Assembly: GCA_013823325.1 (NCBI GenBank)
Contig: PNLY01000005.1
Span: forward strand, 50,846-114,845
DNA: 64,000 bases
Direction: 5' to 3'
From: Methylobacterium sp.
GTDB taxonomy: Bacteria; Pseudomonadota; Alphaproteobacteria; Rhizobiales; Beijerinckiaceae
The notes under the pieces: generated by a model
What the model was told of the DNA's origin: nothing
Seen by the model: the letters and a program-made list of their open reading frames with translations, nothing else
Database searches by the model: none
Part shown: in pieces, positions 24,455-33,472 of the stretch
Layout: the number at the start of each line of letters is the position of its first letter
Position numbering within the stretch: position 1 is the first letter of the stretch
Translations under genes and position numbers: made by a program

Positions 24455-25213
24455 ATGGCGATGGCGATGACCGGCGAGCCGGGCACAGCAGAGCTTTCGG
24501 ACGCGGTTCCGGCCGGCAGGCCGGGAATCGGCGACAAGCTCTATGATGCCCTGACCAGCGCGATCGTGACGGGAGAGATCGCCCCGGGCGAGAAGCTGAG
24601 CGAGCCGGTGATCGCACGCCGCTACGGCGTCAGCCGCGCGCCCGTCCGCGAGGCGATCCGCCGCCTGCAGGAGCGCGGGCTGGTCAGCTACGTCACCAAC
24701 CAGGGCGCGCGCGTCGCCCAGCCGAGCGCCGACGAATTCCTGGCGCTGCTCGACGTACGCGAGGCGACCGAGGGCATGGCGGCGCGGCTGGCGGCGGAGA
24801 GCATGAGCGACGCGGAGATCGCGGCGCTCGAGGCGCTGGTCCAGGGCCATCGCGGCGAGATCGAGCGCAACCCGACGGGCGCCTATCTGCAGGACGAGCC
24901 CGAGGCCGATTTCCATCGCCGGATCGCCAAGGGCAGCGGCAATCCCATCTTGGCGGAGCTGCTCTGCGAGCAGTTCTATCCGCGGCTGCGCCTGTGCCGG
25001 CGGCTGCATTCGACCGTACCCGGTCGCGGCCGTGAGGCCTGGCACGAGCATATCCGCATCACCGAGGCGATCAGCCATCGCGACGGCGAACTGGCCGAGA
25101 TCCTGATGCGCCGCCATATCCGGGCAGCGCGCACCGCGCTGCAGGCCGCGCTCGCCAGCGCCGAAAGCGCCAGGCCCATGGCACGGCGGCGCGGTGGCCG
25201 CTCAGCCGGCTGA
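24455..25213 (+). CDS. GntR-family regulator (FCD/FadR subgroup)
   Basis: The 252-residue protein has an N-terminal GntR winged helix ([50 protein letters not shown], residues 29-80) and a C-terminal FCD domain with the Asp/His ligand pattern ([35 protein letters not shown]). It has three possible ATG starts within 13 bases; the first has AAGG upstream. It converges on the Ttt/prp operon and overlaps the end of tctA by 12 bases. It is the natural candidate to bind the two TTGTCGACA sites in the prpD promoter, a palindrome style common for this subgroup. Confidence 0.9.
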   Translation: MAMAMTGEPGTAELSDAVPAGRPGIGDKLYDALTSAIVTGEIAPGEKLSEPVIARRYGVSRAPVREAIRRLQERGLVSYVTNQGARVAQPSADEFLALLDVREATEGMAARLAAESMSDAEIAALEALVQGHRGEIERNPTGAYLQDEPEADFHRRIAKGSGNPILAELLCEQFYPRLRLCRRLHSTVPGRGREAWHEHIRITEAISHRDGELAEILMRRHIRAARTALQAALASAESARPMARRRGGRSAG

Positions 25214-26722
25214 GGCGGGCTGAGCCTCGGCCTCCTCGGCGCGCCGTCGCCGCCAGGCGAGCAGAGGCGGCACGGTGAGGACCAGCGCCGCGATGGCGAG
25301 CAACGAGGCCGAGATCGGCGTGCCGACCAGCACGCTCCAATCGCCCTGGCTGACGGCGAGCGCCCGCCGCAGCTGAATCTCGGCCTGCGGGCCGAGGATC
25401 AGGCCGATCAGCGCCGGCGCCACCGGAAAATCGTAGACGCGGGCGACGTAGCCGATCAGGCCGAGCCCACACATCAGGGCAAGGTCGATCCACGAGGTGG
25501 AGAGGCCCCAGACGCCGACGAGCGCGAACACGACGATGCCGCCATAGATGTATTGGCGCGGGATCAGCAGCAGCCTGACCCAGATGCCAACCAGCGGCAG
25601 GTTGAGGACGAGCAGGATCAGGTTGCCGATATAGAGCGAGGCGATCAGGCCCCAGAGCAGGTCGGGATTGGTGGCGAACAGCAGCGGCCCGGGTTGCAAA
25701 CCGTAATTCTGGAAGGCGGCTAGCAGGACCGCGGCCGTCGCGGTCGAGGGCAGGCCGAGCGTCAGCAGCGGCACGAGGATGCCGGCGGCGGCGGCGTTGT
25801 TGGCGGCCTCAGGCCCGGCGACGCCCTCGATAGCGCCCTGGCCGAACTCCTCGGGATGCGGCGTCAGGCGGCGCTCCAGCGCATAGGAGAGGAAGGTCGG
25901 GATCTCCGTGCCGCCAGCCGGCAGCGCTCCGATCGGGAAGCCGATGACGCTGCCGCGCAGCCAGGGTTTCCAGGACCGCGCCCAGTCCTGCCGCGTCATC
26001 CAGTAGCCGCCGGAGAGCGGATTGATCGCGGGCGGCGCCGAGGCGTGCCGACTGGCGACATAGAGCGTCTCGCCGATGGCGAAAAGCGAGACCAGCACCA
26101 CGGTGAAAGAGACGCCGTCGAGCAGTTCGAGCATGCCGAAGACCATGCGCGTCTGGCCGGTCTGGGTGTCGATGCCGATTGTGCCGAGCGCGAGGCCGAA
26201 GAACAGGGCGGTAAAGCCACGCAGCAGCGAGCGCCCCATCACCACCGCGACCGAGGTGAAGGAGAGCACCATCAGCGCGAAATAATCCTCGGGGCCGAAG
26301 ACGAAGGCGAGCTCGGCGATCGCCGGCGCCAGGAAGGTGAGCGCGAGCGTGCCGATCGTACCCGCGACGAAGGAACCGATGGCCGCCGTCGCCAGCGCCG
26401 CGGCCCCGCGGCCGCTGCGGGCCATGCGGTTGCCTTCCAGCGCAGTCATCACCGAGCCGCTCTCGCCGGGCGTGTTGAGCAGTATCGAGGTGGTCGATCC
26501 CCCATAGAGCGCCCCGTAGAGGATGCCGGCGAACATGATGAAGGCCGAGGCCGGGTTGATCTGCGCCGTCACCGGCATCAGCAAGGCAATGGTCAGGGCC
26601 GGGCCGATGCCAGGCAGGACACCGACGGCGGTGCCCAGCGCGCAGCCGACGAACGCCCAGAACAGGTTGATCGGCTGCAGTGCGACGGCAAAGCCGCCGA
26701 TGAGCTGGTTCAGGATGTCCAT
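25202..26722 (-). CDS. tctA: Tripartite tricarboxylate transporter large permease TctA
   Basis: The 506-residue inner-membrane protein has the TctA hallmarks: [82 protein letters not shown], and about 12 hydrophobic spans. It forms the large membrane subunit of a Ttt importer with TctB, fed by the periplasmic TctC protein. Its start is four bases from the TctB stop, consistent with coupling. The downstream prpB and prpD logic suggests a tricarboxylate such as 2-methylcitrate as the cargo, but Ttt cargo cannot be read from the permease. Confidence 0.93.
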   Translation of the reverse strand: MDILNQLIGGFAVALQPINLFWAFVGCALGTAVGVLPGIGPALTIALLMPVTAQINPASAFIMFAGILYGALYGGSTTSILLNTPGESGSVMTALEGNRMARSGRGAAALATAAIGSFVAGTIGTLALTFLAPAIAELAFVFGPEDYFALMVLSFTSVAVVMGRSLLRGFTALFFGLALGTIGIDTQTGQTRMVFGMLELLDGVSFTVVLVSLFAIGETLYVASRHASAPPAINPLSGGYWMTRQDWARSWKPWLRGSVIGFPIGALPAGGTEIPTFLSYALERRLTPHPEEFGQGAIEGVAGPEAANNAAAAGILVPLLTLGLPSTATAAVLLAAFQNYGLQPGPLLFATNPDLLWGLIASLYIGNLILLVLNLPLVGIWVRLLLIPRQYIYGGIVVFALVGVWGLSTSWIDLALMCGLGLIGYVARVYDFPVAPALIGLILGPQAEIQLRRALAVSQGDWSVLVGTPISASLLAIAALVLTVPPLLAWRRRRAEEAEAQPASAG

Positions 26723-26726
26723 CGCC

Positions 26727-27218
26727 TCACCCGATCAGCGGCAGGAAGCCGCCGAGGCTGATGCCGAGGCGGGAGAAGCCGAGCCAGGCGGCACTGCCGA
26801 GCGCAAAGCCGATCACGAGGTCGAGGCCGGTGCGGCGCGAACCGAAGGCATGGGTGACGAGGGCGAAGGCCAGCATCGCCGTCAGTGGGAAGCCGAGCCA
26901 GCGCATCGTCAGCAAGGGGACGGCCACCCCTGCCAGCGCCAGCAGGAAGGCAGGGTGGGAGGGCGGCGCCTCCGCCTCGTCCGCGACGGCGGCGAACTCC
27001 CCGCGCAGCGCCTGAAGGATCAGGAGGATGCCCAGCACGGTCAGGCCGAGGCCGACGGCAAGCACGATCGCCGCCGGACCGAGACCGATATAGTTGGTCG
27101 TAGAGGAAATGCTCCGCGCGCCGTTGAGCCAGAGCGCGCCCATGATGGCCAGGGCGAGTCCCATCCACCAGGGCTTGGACCGGCGATCCCGCTGCTCTGC
27201 TTGTCGTTTGCCTGTCAT
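26727..27218 (-). CDS. tctB: Tripartite tricarboxylate transporter small permease TctB
   Basis: The 163-residue protein has four predicted membrane spans ([75 protein letters not shown] split in two, and [17 protein letters not shown]) and the IGLGPA segment usual in TctB. It is the small membrane subunit, between tctC and tctA as in standard tctCBA operons. Confidence 0.88.
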   Translation of the reverse strand: MTGKRQAEQRDRRSKPWWMGLALAIMGALWLNGARSISSTTNYIGLGPAAIVLAVGLGLTVLGILLILQALRGEFAAVADEAEAPPSHPAFLLALAGVAVPLLTMRWLGFPLTAMLAFALVTHAFGSRRTGLDLVIGFALGSAAWLGFSRLGISLGGFLPLIG

Positions 27219-27261
27219 GATCGCCCGCTCCCCGGAGTCGATTGGACGCGGCGCGTGGCCA

Positions 27262-28212
27262 CTATTTGAGGATGCCGACCTCCTTGAGCGCGCTCGTCCA
27301 GTTCGCCTCCTCCTCCTTGAGGAAGGCGTTGAACTTGTCGCCGGGGAGATAGGCGTCCTCCCAGCCCTGTGTCTTCAGGGTCTCCTTCCAGGCTGGCGTC
27401 TCGTGCAGCTTGGCGAAGCGTTCGAGCCAGAGCTTCTTGGCCCCCTCGCTCATGCCGGGCGGGCCGACGAAGCCGCGCCAGTTGCCGATCTCGACCGGGA
27501 TGCCGGATTCCTTCAGCGTCGGCGCATTGATGCCGTCGACGCGGGACGGGCCGGAAACGGCGATGATCCTGATGCGCCCGGATTCGGCGAACTGCCGGAA
27601 CTCGGAGGCGCCCGAAATCGCCGCCTTGATCTTGCCGCCGCCGAGCGCTGCCAGGATCTCGCCGCCCGAGAAGGACACGAAGTTGATCTTGGCGACCGGC
27701 GCGCCAGCGTGCTTGGCGAGCAGCGCCAGCATGACATGGTCGGCGCCGCCGGCCGAGCCGCCGCCGACCGAGAGCGCGCTCGGATCGGCCTTGAGCGCCG
27801 CGATGAAGTCCTGCGGCGTCTTGATCGGCGAGTTCGCGGGAACGGCGATCGCGTTGTATTCGTTGGTCAGCCGGAGCAAGGGCGTCGTATCGGCCAGCGA
27901 GACCGGCGTCTTGTTGGTGATGACGCCGCCGACCATGATCACGCCGGTCACCAGCAGGGCGTTGTCGTCGCCCTTCGCCGTGCGGACGAACTCGGCGAGG
28001 CCGATCGTGCCGGCCGCGCCCCCCTTGTTGGTGAACGAGGCGCCGTCCGTGAAGATCTTGCTCTGGGCGAAGGCCGCCATGGTGTGGCGCCCGGCACCAT
28101 CCCAGCCACCGCCGGGGTTGGCGGGGATCATCACCTTTGCCGGATCGGCGAAGGCCGTCACCGCGCCGAGCCCGAGCACCAGCGCGCCGGCCATCGTCAA
28201 ACGCTTCAGCAT
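27262..28212 (-). CDS. tctC: Tripartite tricarboxylate transporter substrate-binding protein TctC (Bug family)
   Basis: The 316-residue periplasmic protein starts with a Sec signal (MLKRLTMAGALVLGLGAVTAFA), then MIPANPGGGWDGAGR, the ligand-anchoring loop of Bug/TctC proteins, NKGGAAGTIGLAEF, SVGGGSAGGADHVMLALLAK and VSFSGGEILAALGGGKIKAAISGASEF. The chosen ATG has a GGGAGGAG site seven bases upstream, which overrules a longer frame starting 60 bases earlier. It is 49 bases upstream of tctB and 78 downstream of prpB. It captures the carboxylate for TctAB. Confidence 0.93.
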   Translation of the reverse strand: MLKRLTMAGALVLGLGAVTAFADPAKVMIPANPGGGWDGAGRHTMAAFAQSKIFTDGASFTNKGGAAGTIGLAEFVRTAKGDDNALLVTGVIMVGGVITNKTPVSLADTTPLLRLTNEYNAIAVPANSPIKTPQDFIAALKADPSALSVGGGSAGGADHVMLALLAKHAGAPVAKINFVSFSGGEILAALGGGKIKAAISGASEFRQFAESGRIRIIAVSGPSRVDGINAPTLKESGIPVEIGNWRGFVGPPGMSEGAKKLWLERFAKLHETPAWKETLKTQGWEDAYLPGDKFNAFLKEEEANWTSALKEVGILK

Positions 28213-28290
28213 CGTTTTCTCCTCCCGTTGTTCGTTACGCCGCCTTGTCCGGTCGGTCGTCTCGTGCCGCATCCTGCGCGGCGGCCGTCC

Positions 28291-29220
28291 TCATGACGTC
28301 TCGCGCTGCGGCATGCCCTCGGGGATCACAGTCGCGACGATCGAGGCGTCGAGCGCCTCGTAGTCGGCGAGCCCGACGGTCCGGTAGAGCTCGGCGCGCG
28401 TCTGCATCTCGTCGACCATGGCGTGGGTGCCGCCGTCGCGGGCGAGCGCGGCATAGAGCCGCTGCTGCGCCTTGTTGGCGACGCGAAGCGAGGAGACCGG
28501 CCAGATCACCATGCGATAGCCCATCGCCTCGAACTCGTCGGCGGTGAAGAAGGGCGTGCGGCCGAACTCGGTCATGTTGGCGAGCAGCGGCACGCCGGGT
28601 ACGCGCCTGGCGAATTCGCGGAACATCTCGGCCGTGTTCAGCGCCTCCGGAAAGATCGCGTCGGCGCCGGCTTCGAGATAGAGCTTCGCGCGGGCGACCG
28701 CACCGTCGATGCCCTCGCTTGCCGCAGCATCGGTGCGGGCGATCAGATAGAGATGGCGGCGGGCCCTGGCGGCGGCGGCGACCTTGGCTGCCATGTCATG
28801 GGCGTCAGCCAGCTTCTTGTCGTTGAGATGGCCGCATTTCTTCGGCAGCAACTGATCCTCGATATGGACCGCGCCGGCGCCGGCCTCCTCGAAGACGCGC
28901 ACCATGTGCATGACGTTGAGCGCCTCGCCATAGCCGGTATCGCCATCGACCAGCAGCGGCAGGCCGCTGGCGCGGGCGATCTGGCGGATGAAGAAGGCGA
29001 CCTCGTCGACGGTGATGATGCCGAGATCGGGCAGGCCCATCGACGCCGTCATCGCCGCGCCGGAGAGATAAAGGCCTTCGAAGCCGGCCGCCCTGGCCTG
29101 CAGCGCCGCCATGCCGTTATGGGCGCCGGGCAGGCGCAGGATGCCGCCGCGCTCGACCAGCGCGCGGAAGCGCTGGCCGGCCGGCTCGCTGGGCAGTTCG
29201 GAGGCGACGAGATAGGGCAT
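28291..29220 (-). CDS. prpB: 2-methylisocitrate lyase family protein (PrpB / isocitrate lyase superfamily)
   Basis: PrpB cleaves 2-methylisocitrate to pyruvate and succinate. The 309-residue protein has the superfamily's GAHNGMAALQARAAGFEGLYLSGA start, metal-binding LLVDGDTGYGEA (Asp92, Asp94), HIEDQLLPKKCGH with the catalytic Cys129 in KKCGH, and LIARTDAAA. Length agrees with PrpB (about 295). It follows prpD by six bases and precedes the transporter genes. Close relatives with the same motifs include oxaloacetate decarboxylase and dimethylmalate lyase, so the substrate is inferred from the prpD neighbour. Confidence 0.87.
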   Translation of the reverse strand: MPYLVASELPSEPAGQRFRALVERGGILRLPGAHNGMAALQARAAGFEGLYLSGAAMTASMGLPDLGIITVDEVAFFIRQIARASGLPLLVDGDTGYGEALNVMHMVRVFEEAGAGAVHIEDQLLPKKCGHLNDKKLADAHDMAAKVAAAARARRHLYLIARTDAAASEGIDGAVARAKLYLEAGADAIFPEALNTAEMFREFARRVPGVPLLANMTEFGRTPFFTADEFEAMGYRMVIWPVSSLRVANKAQQRLYAALARDGGTHAMVDEMQTRAELYRTVGLADYEALDASIVATVIPEGMPQRETS

Positions 29221-29226
29221 GGGCGC

Positions 29227-30678
29227 TCAGTTGCAGTAGAGGTCGACGTAGTCGTGGACCGGCATCGCCTCGAGCTTCGCCTGGTCGAGCGAGACATCGA
29301 GGATCCGGCGCTGGCGCTTCTCGACGAAGCGGCGGGCGAGATTGGTGCGGAACTTCGCCTCGAGCAGCGGAATGCCGTCGGCGCGGCGGCGCTTATGGCC
29401 GATCGGGTATTCGACCACGAGTTCTGGCAGCACCGTGCCGTCCTTCAGCGTCACGGTCATGCCATTGGCGATCGAGCGCTTGTCCGGATCGTGATAGTCG
29501 CGGGTGAAGGCGGGATCCTCGACGCATTCGATCTTGTCGCGCAGCGCGTCGATGCGCGGATCGGCGGCGACGTCGTCCTCATAGTCGGCGGCGGTGAGCC
29601 GGCCGAAGATCAGCGGCACGGCGACCATGTACTGGATGGTATGGTCGCGATCGGCCGGATTATGCAGCGGGCCGCGCTTGTCGATGATGCGGATGCAGGC
29701 TTCGTGGGTGCGGATGCGGATCGAGGCGATATCGTCGCTGCTACGGCCCATCTCGCGCAGGCGCTGATGCAGGCTCATCGCCGCCTCGACCGCGGTCTGC
29801 GAGTGGAACTCGGCCGGATAGGAGATCTTGAACAGCACGTGCTCCATCACATAGGAGCCGTAGGGGCGCTGGAACTTGAAGCTCTGGCCGCGAAACGAGG
29901 CGTCGTAGAAGCCCCAGGTCTTGGCGGTGAGCACCGACGGGTAGCCCATCTCGCCGGTCTGGGCGATCAAGGCGAGCTTCACCGCCCGGCTGGTCGCATC
30001 GCCGGCCGCCCAGCTCTTGCGCGAGCCGGCATTCGGCGCGTGGCGATAGGTCCGGAGCGCCTGGCCGTCGACGAAGGCGAGCGACAGCGCATTGACGATC
30101 TCGTCGCGATCGAGCCCCAGCATCCCGGCCACGACGGCGGTCGAGGCGACCTTGACCAGGATGACATGGTCGATGCCGACCTTGTTGAAGGCGTTCTCCA
30201 GCGCCAGGCAGCCCTGGATTTCGTGCGCCTTGATCATCGCGGTCAGCACGTCGCGCATGGTCAGGGCAGGACGGCGGGCCGCGACCGCGGTCCGTGACAG
30301 CCAGTCGGCCACGGCGAGGATGCCGCCGAGATTGTCGGACGGGTGGCCCCATTCGGCGGCCAGCCAGCAATCGTTGAAATCGAGCCAGCGGATCATCGTT
30401 CCGATATTGAAGGCGGCCTGGACCGGATCGAGCTGGTAGGGCGTGCCGGGCACCCGCGCTCCGTTCGGCACGACGGTACCGGGCACGACCGGGCCGAGCA
30501 GCTTGGTGCAGGCGGGATAGTCGAGCGCCTCCAGCCCGCAGCCGAGCGTGTCGATCAGGCAATTGCGGGCCGTCTCATAGGCGAGCGCGCTGTCGACACG
30601 ATAGCCCAGCACATAGTCGGCGATGTCGACGAGGACGCCGTCCGGAGCCGGCCGTTCGTTGTTGCTGCCGCTCGCCAT
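29227..30678 (-). CDS. prpD: 2-methylcitrate dehydratase PrpD (MmgE/PrpD family)
   Basis: PrpD dehydrates 2-methylcitrate to 2-methyl-cis-aconitate. The chosen ATG gives 483 residues, the same length as E. coli PrpD; an open frame 23 codons longer reaches into the operator region. Segments include ARNCLIDTLGCGLEAL, FNIGTMIRWLDFNDCWLAAEWGHPSDNLGGILAVADWL, KAHEIQGCLALENAFNKVGIDHV, AGDATSRAVKLALIA and FHSQTAVEAAM with the family's FH motif. It leads the prpD-prpB-tctCBA operon. prpC (methylcitrate synthase) is not present, so methylcitrate would come from outside or from an enzyme encoded elsewhere. Confidence 0.93.
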   Translation of the reverse strand: MASGSNNERPAPDGVLVDIADYVLGYRVDSALAYETARNCLIDTLGCGLEALDYPACTKLLGPVVPGTVVPNGARVPGTPYQLDPVQAAFNIGTMIRWLDFNDCWLAAEWGHPSDNLGGILAVADWLSRTAVAARRPALTMRDVLTAMIKAHEIQGCLALENAFNKVGIDHVILVKVASTAVVAGMLGLDRDEIVNALSLAFVDGQALRTYRHAPNAGSRKSWAAGDATSRAVKLALIAQTGEMGYPSVLTAKTWGFYDASFRGQSFKFQRPYGSYVMEHVLFKISYPAEFHSQTAVEAAMSLHQRLREMGRSSDDIASIRIRTHEACIRIIDKRGPLHNPADRDHTIQYMVAVPLIFGRLTAADYEDDVAADPRIDALRDKIECVEDPAFTRDYHDPDKRSIANGMTVTLKDGTVLPELVVEYPIGHKRRRADGIPLLEAKFRTNLARRFVEKRQRRILDVSLDQAKLEAMPVHDYVDLYCN

Positions 30679-30727
30679 GGCCCGATCGTCCCCTCGCATC
30701 GCAGCGGTCGCTTCGCATCGGCCGCCT

Positions 30728-30803
30728 ATTGTCGACATAAATTGCAAACATAAGCTAAGAATGCAAGTTCGCCACGCTATTCAATCCCTAAATTGTCGAC
30801 AAT
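30728..30803. promoter_or_regulatory. Two TTGTCGACA operator-like palindromes upstream of prpD
   Basis: ATTGTCGACAT (30728-30738) and the perfect 12-base palindrome ATTGTCGACAAT (30792-30803) lie 50 and 115 bases before the prpD ATG, in an AT-rich patch of the 321-base gap between prpD and the upstream methyltransferase stop. Paired TTGTNNACAA-type palindromes are typical operators of FCD-type GntR regulators, and one is encoded at the far end of the operon. The remainder of the gap (30804-30999) shows no gene. Confidence 0.6.
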
Positions 30804-30999
30804 AATATCCAAGCGAGACAGACGCCTTCCGCCGCAGCCGGGCTGAAGCCGCGCTGGCGAGGCGTGACAGGTCGAAGAGGGGTGACCGGCCGGGGACAGG
30901 GAAAAGCGCGCATGGGCCCACGCGGCCAGGTATCGCGGCCGGCACTGATCTGCCCGCATCTGGACGGGTCGCCGTCTCCTGCGCGCTGCGGCTGGAGCC

Positions 31000-31656
31000 T
31001 CAGCCCTTCCGCGCCGTCAGCACGAACATCGGCACGTCGCCAGGATAGGGCGAGGCCGGAAACAGATGCTGCCAGCTCCGCGCCGGACCGAAGCCGGCTT
31101 CGGCCAACATCATCCGGGCTTCCTCCTCCGTCAGCCCGTCATGGCGCGGCAGGCTGTTGGCGAGGATCTCAGGATAGGTCGAGCGGTACTGGGCCGCGAC
31201 CGACCAGAGGCCGTCCGAGACCAGCAACACCCCACCGGGACGCAGAATGGCATGAGCCCTGCGCAGCGCCGCCATCGGCTCGGGCAAGGTCCAGAGCACG
31301 TTCCGCAGGGTCACGATGTCGGCGGAACCAGGAGCGAACGAGGCCTCTTCGATTAGGGCATGCTCGAAGGTGATATCGAGCCCGGAAGCTGCGGCCGCCT
31401 GCCGGGCTGCCGCGAGCATGCCCTCCGAACCGTCGCAGGCCCGCACGCGATGCCCCAGCGAGGCGGCGATCAGCGCACAGGCACCGGTGCCAGTGCCGAG
31501 ATCGACGACATCCTTCGCCTCCTCCCCTTCGAAGGCAGCAGCGAGGACGTCGCGCCAGAGCGAAGCCTGCGCGACATGGGACGCGACGCCGTCGAAGGCC
31601 GGCGCGCGCCGGGTCCAGTAGTCGGAAACCTGGGTCTGCGCTTCAGCCGCCTTCAT
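31000..31656 (-). CDS. Class I SAM-dependent methyltransferase
   Basis: The 218-residue protein has the SAM-binding motif VVDLGTGTGACALIAASLGH, the acidic loop RACDGSEGMLAAAR and VTLRNVLWTLPEPMAALRRAHAILRPGGVLLVSDGLW, the usual small-molecule methyltransferase pattern of the Methyltransf_11 type. A GGAGG site that overlaps the stop of the upstream ATPase gene sits five bases before its ATG, so it is translated as the last gene of the riboswitch-controlled ABC operon. Its substrate is unknown; the riboswitch suggests a link to corrinoid or metal metabolism. Confidence 0.85.
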   Translation of the reverse strand: MKAAEAQTQVSDYWTRRAPAFDGVASHVAQASLWRDVLAAAFEGEEAKDVVDLGTGTGACALIAASLGHRVRACDGSEGMLAAARQAAAASGLDITFEHALIEEASFAPGSADIVTLRNVLWTLPEPMAALRRAHAILRPGGVLLVSDGLWSVAAQYRSTYPEILANSLPRHDGLTEEEARMMLAEAGFGPARSWQHLFPASPYPGDVPMFVLTARKG

Positions 31657-31658
31657 GG

Positions 31659-32432
31659 CTACCTCCGTTCGGTCTCGATCAGATATTCGATGTGCCGGCG
31701 CCCCGACGCCCCCTCACGGATCGACACAGCCACGCCGAAGATGCGCTGGATCGCCTCTGCGGTCAGGACCTCGTCCGGCGCCCCCGCCGCCTGCAGCCGC
31801 CCCTCATGCAGCAATGCGATCTCGTCGCAGAACATCGCCGCGAGGTTGAGGTCGTGCAGCGCCATGATGCAGGTGATGCCGAGCCGGCGGACCAGGCCGA
31901 GGATCGAGAGCTGATGCTGGATGTCGAGATGGTTGGTCGGCTCGTCCAGGATCAGCTCGCTCGGCTCCTGCGCCAACGCGCGGGCGATATGGACGCGCTG
32001 GCGCTCACCGCCCGAAAGCGTGTGCCAGAACTGGTCGTGCCGCTCGGCGAGCCCGACCCGCGCCAGCGCTTCGTTCACTGCCGCCTCGTCGGTGCCGTTC
32101 CAGGAGGCGAGTGCGGCGCGATGCGGTGTGCGGCCGAGGCGGACGACATCGCAGACCGAGAGCTGGATCTCGGTGGTCGCCTGCTGCTCGACGAAGGCGA
32201 GGCGACGGGCAAGCTCGCGCCGCGGCACGCCGGCGATGTCGCGCTCGTCGAGCGTGACGACGCCGCTCGCGACGTTGCGCAGGCGGCAGAGCAGCCGTAG
32301 CAGGCTCGACTTGCCCGAGCCGTTCGGTCCGATCAGCCCGAGCACACGGCCGGGAGCCGCCTGCAGCGTCACCCCGTCGACGATCATCTTGCCGGCAGCG
32401 CCCCAGCGCACCTCACGGGTCGCGAGCGTCAT
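31659..32432 (-). CDS. ABC transporter ATPase, FecE/BtuD type, in a cobalamin-riboswitch operon
   Basis: The 257-residue ATPase has Walker A LIGPNGSGKSSLL, signature TLSGGERQRVHIARALAQ, Walker B LILDEPTNHLD and switch MALHDLNLA, typical of iron-chelate/B12 importers. The ATG overlaps the stop of the permease gene by four bases (ATGA). A longer open frame reading through the permease in another frame is not real. Because the operon is preceded by a cobalamin riboswitch, a corrinoid (BtuD-like) role is more likely than ferric siderophore. Confidence 0.9.
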   Translation of the reverse strand: MTLATREVRWGAAGKMIVDGVTLQAAPGRVLGLIGPNGSGKSSLLRLLCRLRNVASGVVTLDERDIAGVPRRELARRLAFVEQQATTEIQLSVCDVVRLGRTPHRAALASWNGTDEAAVNEALARVGLAERHDQFWHTLSGGERQRVHIARALAQEPSELILDEPTNHLDIQHQLSILGLVRRLGITCIMALHDLNLAAMFCDEIALLHEGRLQAAGAPDEVLTAEAIQRIFGVAVSIREGASGRRHIEYLIETERR

Positions 32433-33472
32433 GCCGGACGCCTCGCGCGATAGAGGATGAGCGCAAACACCGGCGCGCCGAACAGCGCTGTCACCACCCC
32501 GATCGGCAGGATCTGCTGCGGGATCAGCACGCGCGAGAGGATGTCGGCGAGGATCATGAAGATCGCGCCGACGACGAGGCAGGCCGGCAGCAGGCGGGCA
32601 TGGCCGGAGCCAACTAGGAATCGGGCGGCATGGGGGATGATCAAGCCGACGAAGCCGACCGTGCCGACGATCGAGACCATCACTGCCGTCATCACGGCGG
32701 TGGTGGCGAAGAGCACGACCTTGACCCGCGTGACGGCGACGCCGAGCGAGGCAGCGGCATCGACGCCGAAGGCGAAGGCGTCGAGCGCCTTGGCGTGCAG
32801 CATGCAGATGCCGAAGCCGATGAAGGCGACCGGCGCGGCGATCCAGAGATCGGGCCAGCGCACGCCGCCGAAATTGCCGAGCAGCCAGAACATCACGCCG
32901 CGCGCCTGCTCGGCGCTGGCCATCGTCGTGACGATCGTCGCGGTCGCCGCGTTGAAGAGCTGCGAGGTCGCGACGCCGGCGAGGATGACGCGATCGCTCG
33001 CCCCGCCCGCCCCTGTCGCCAGCAGCGCGACCACGGCAAGCGCGGCGCATGAGCCGATGAAGGCTCCGGCGGAAACCGTCAGCGCCGTGCCGCCAATGCC
33101 GACGCCGAGGATCAGCACCGCGACGGCGCCGGTCGAGGCGCCGGCGGAGATGCCGAGGACATAAGGCTCCGCCAGCGGGTTGCGCAGCAGCGCCTGCAGG
33201 ATCGCGCCGGAAAGCGCGAGCGCGCCGCCGCACAGGCCTGCCATTAGCGCCCGGCTCAGGCGGTAATCGAAGATCACGCCCTGCTGGATCGCGCTGACCG
33301 GAAAATCGAGATCGAAGAGCCCGTTGCCAAGCGCTCGCAGCGCCACATCGAACGGAATGCGCATCTCGCCGATCGTTACCGCCAGCGCCACCGAGACCGT
33401 GAGCGCGACGATGGAGGCCAGCGCGATGGCGATCCGCGCCGGCCAGTTCGGGCCGTGAGCAGCGTGGCTCAA
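32429..33472 (-). CDS. ABC transporter permease, FecCD/BtuC type
   Basis: The 347-residue permease has about ten membrane spans and the FecCD signatures DYRLSRALMAGLCGGALALSGAILQALLRNPLAEPYVLGISAGAS, FWLLGNFGGVRW, VGLIIPHAARFLVG and PQQILPIGVVTALFGAPVFALIL. The start is a TTG that overlaps the binding-protein stop (TTGA); no ATG exists before the first membrane span, so a TTG or coupled start is needed. It is the homodimeric channel of the importer whose ATPase and binding protein flank it. Confidence 0.9.
   Translation of the reverse strand: MSHAAHGPNWPARIAIALASIVALTVSVALAVTIGEMRIPFDVALRALGNGLFDLDFPVSAIQQGVIFDYRLSRALMAGLCGGALALSGAILQALLRNPLAEPYVLGISAGASTGAVAVLILGVGIGGTALTVSAGAFIGSCAALAVVALLATGAGGASDRVILAGVATSQLFNAATATIVTTMASAEQARGVMFWLLGNFGGVRWPDLWIAAPVAFIGFGICMLHAKALDAFAFGVDAAASLGVAVTRVKVVLFATTAVMTAVMVSIVGTVGFVGLIIPHAARFLVGSGHARLLPACLVVGAIFMILADILSRVLIPQQILPIGVVTALFGAPVFALILYRARRPA

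Noticed and set aside
28423-30297. A 624-codon plus-strand frame opposite prpB and prpD
   Set aside because: Antisense to two firmly assigned genes; no domain.
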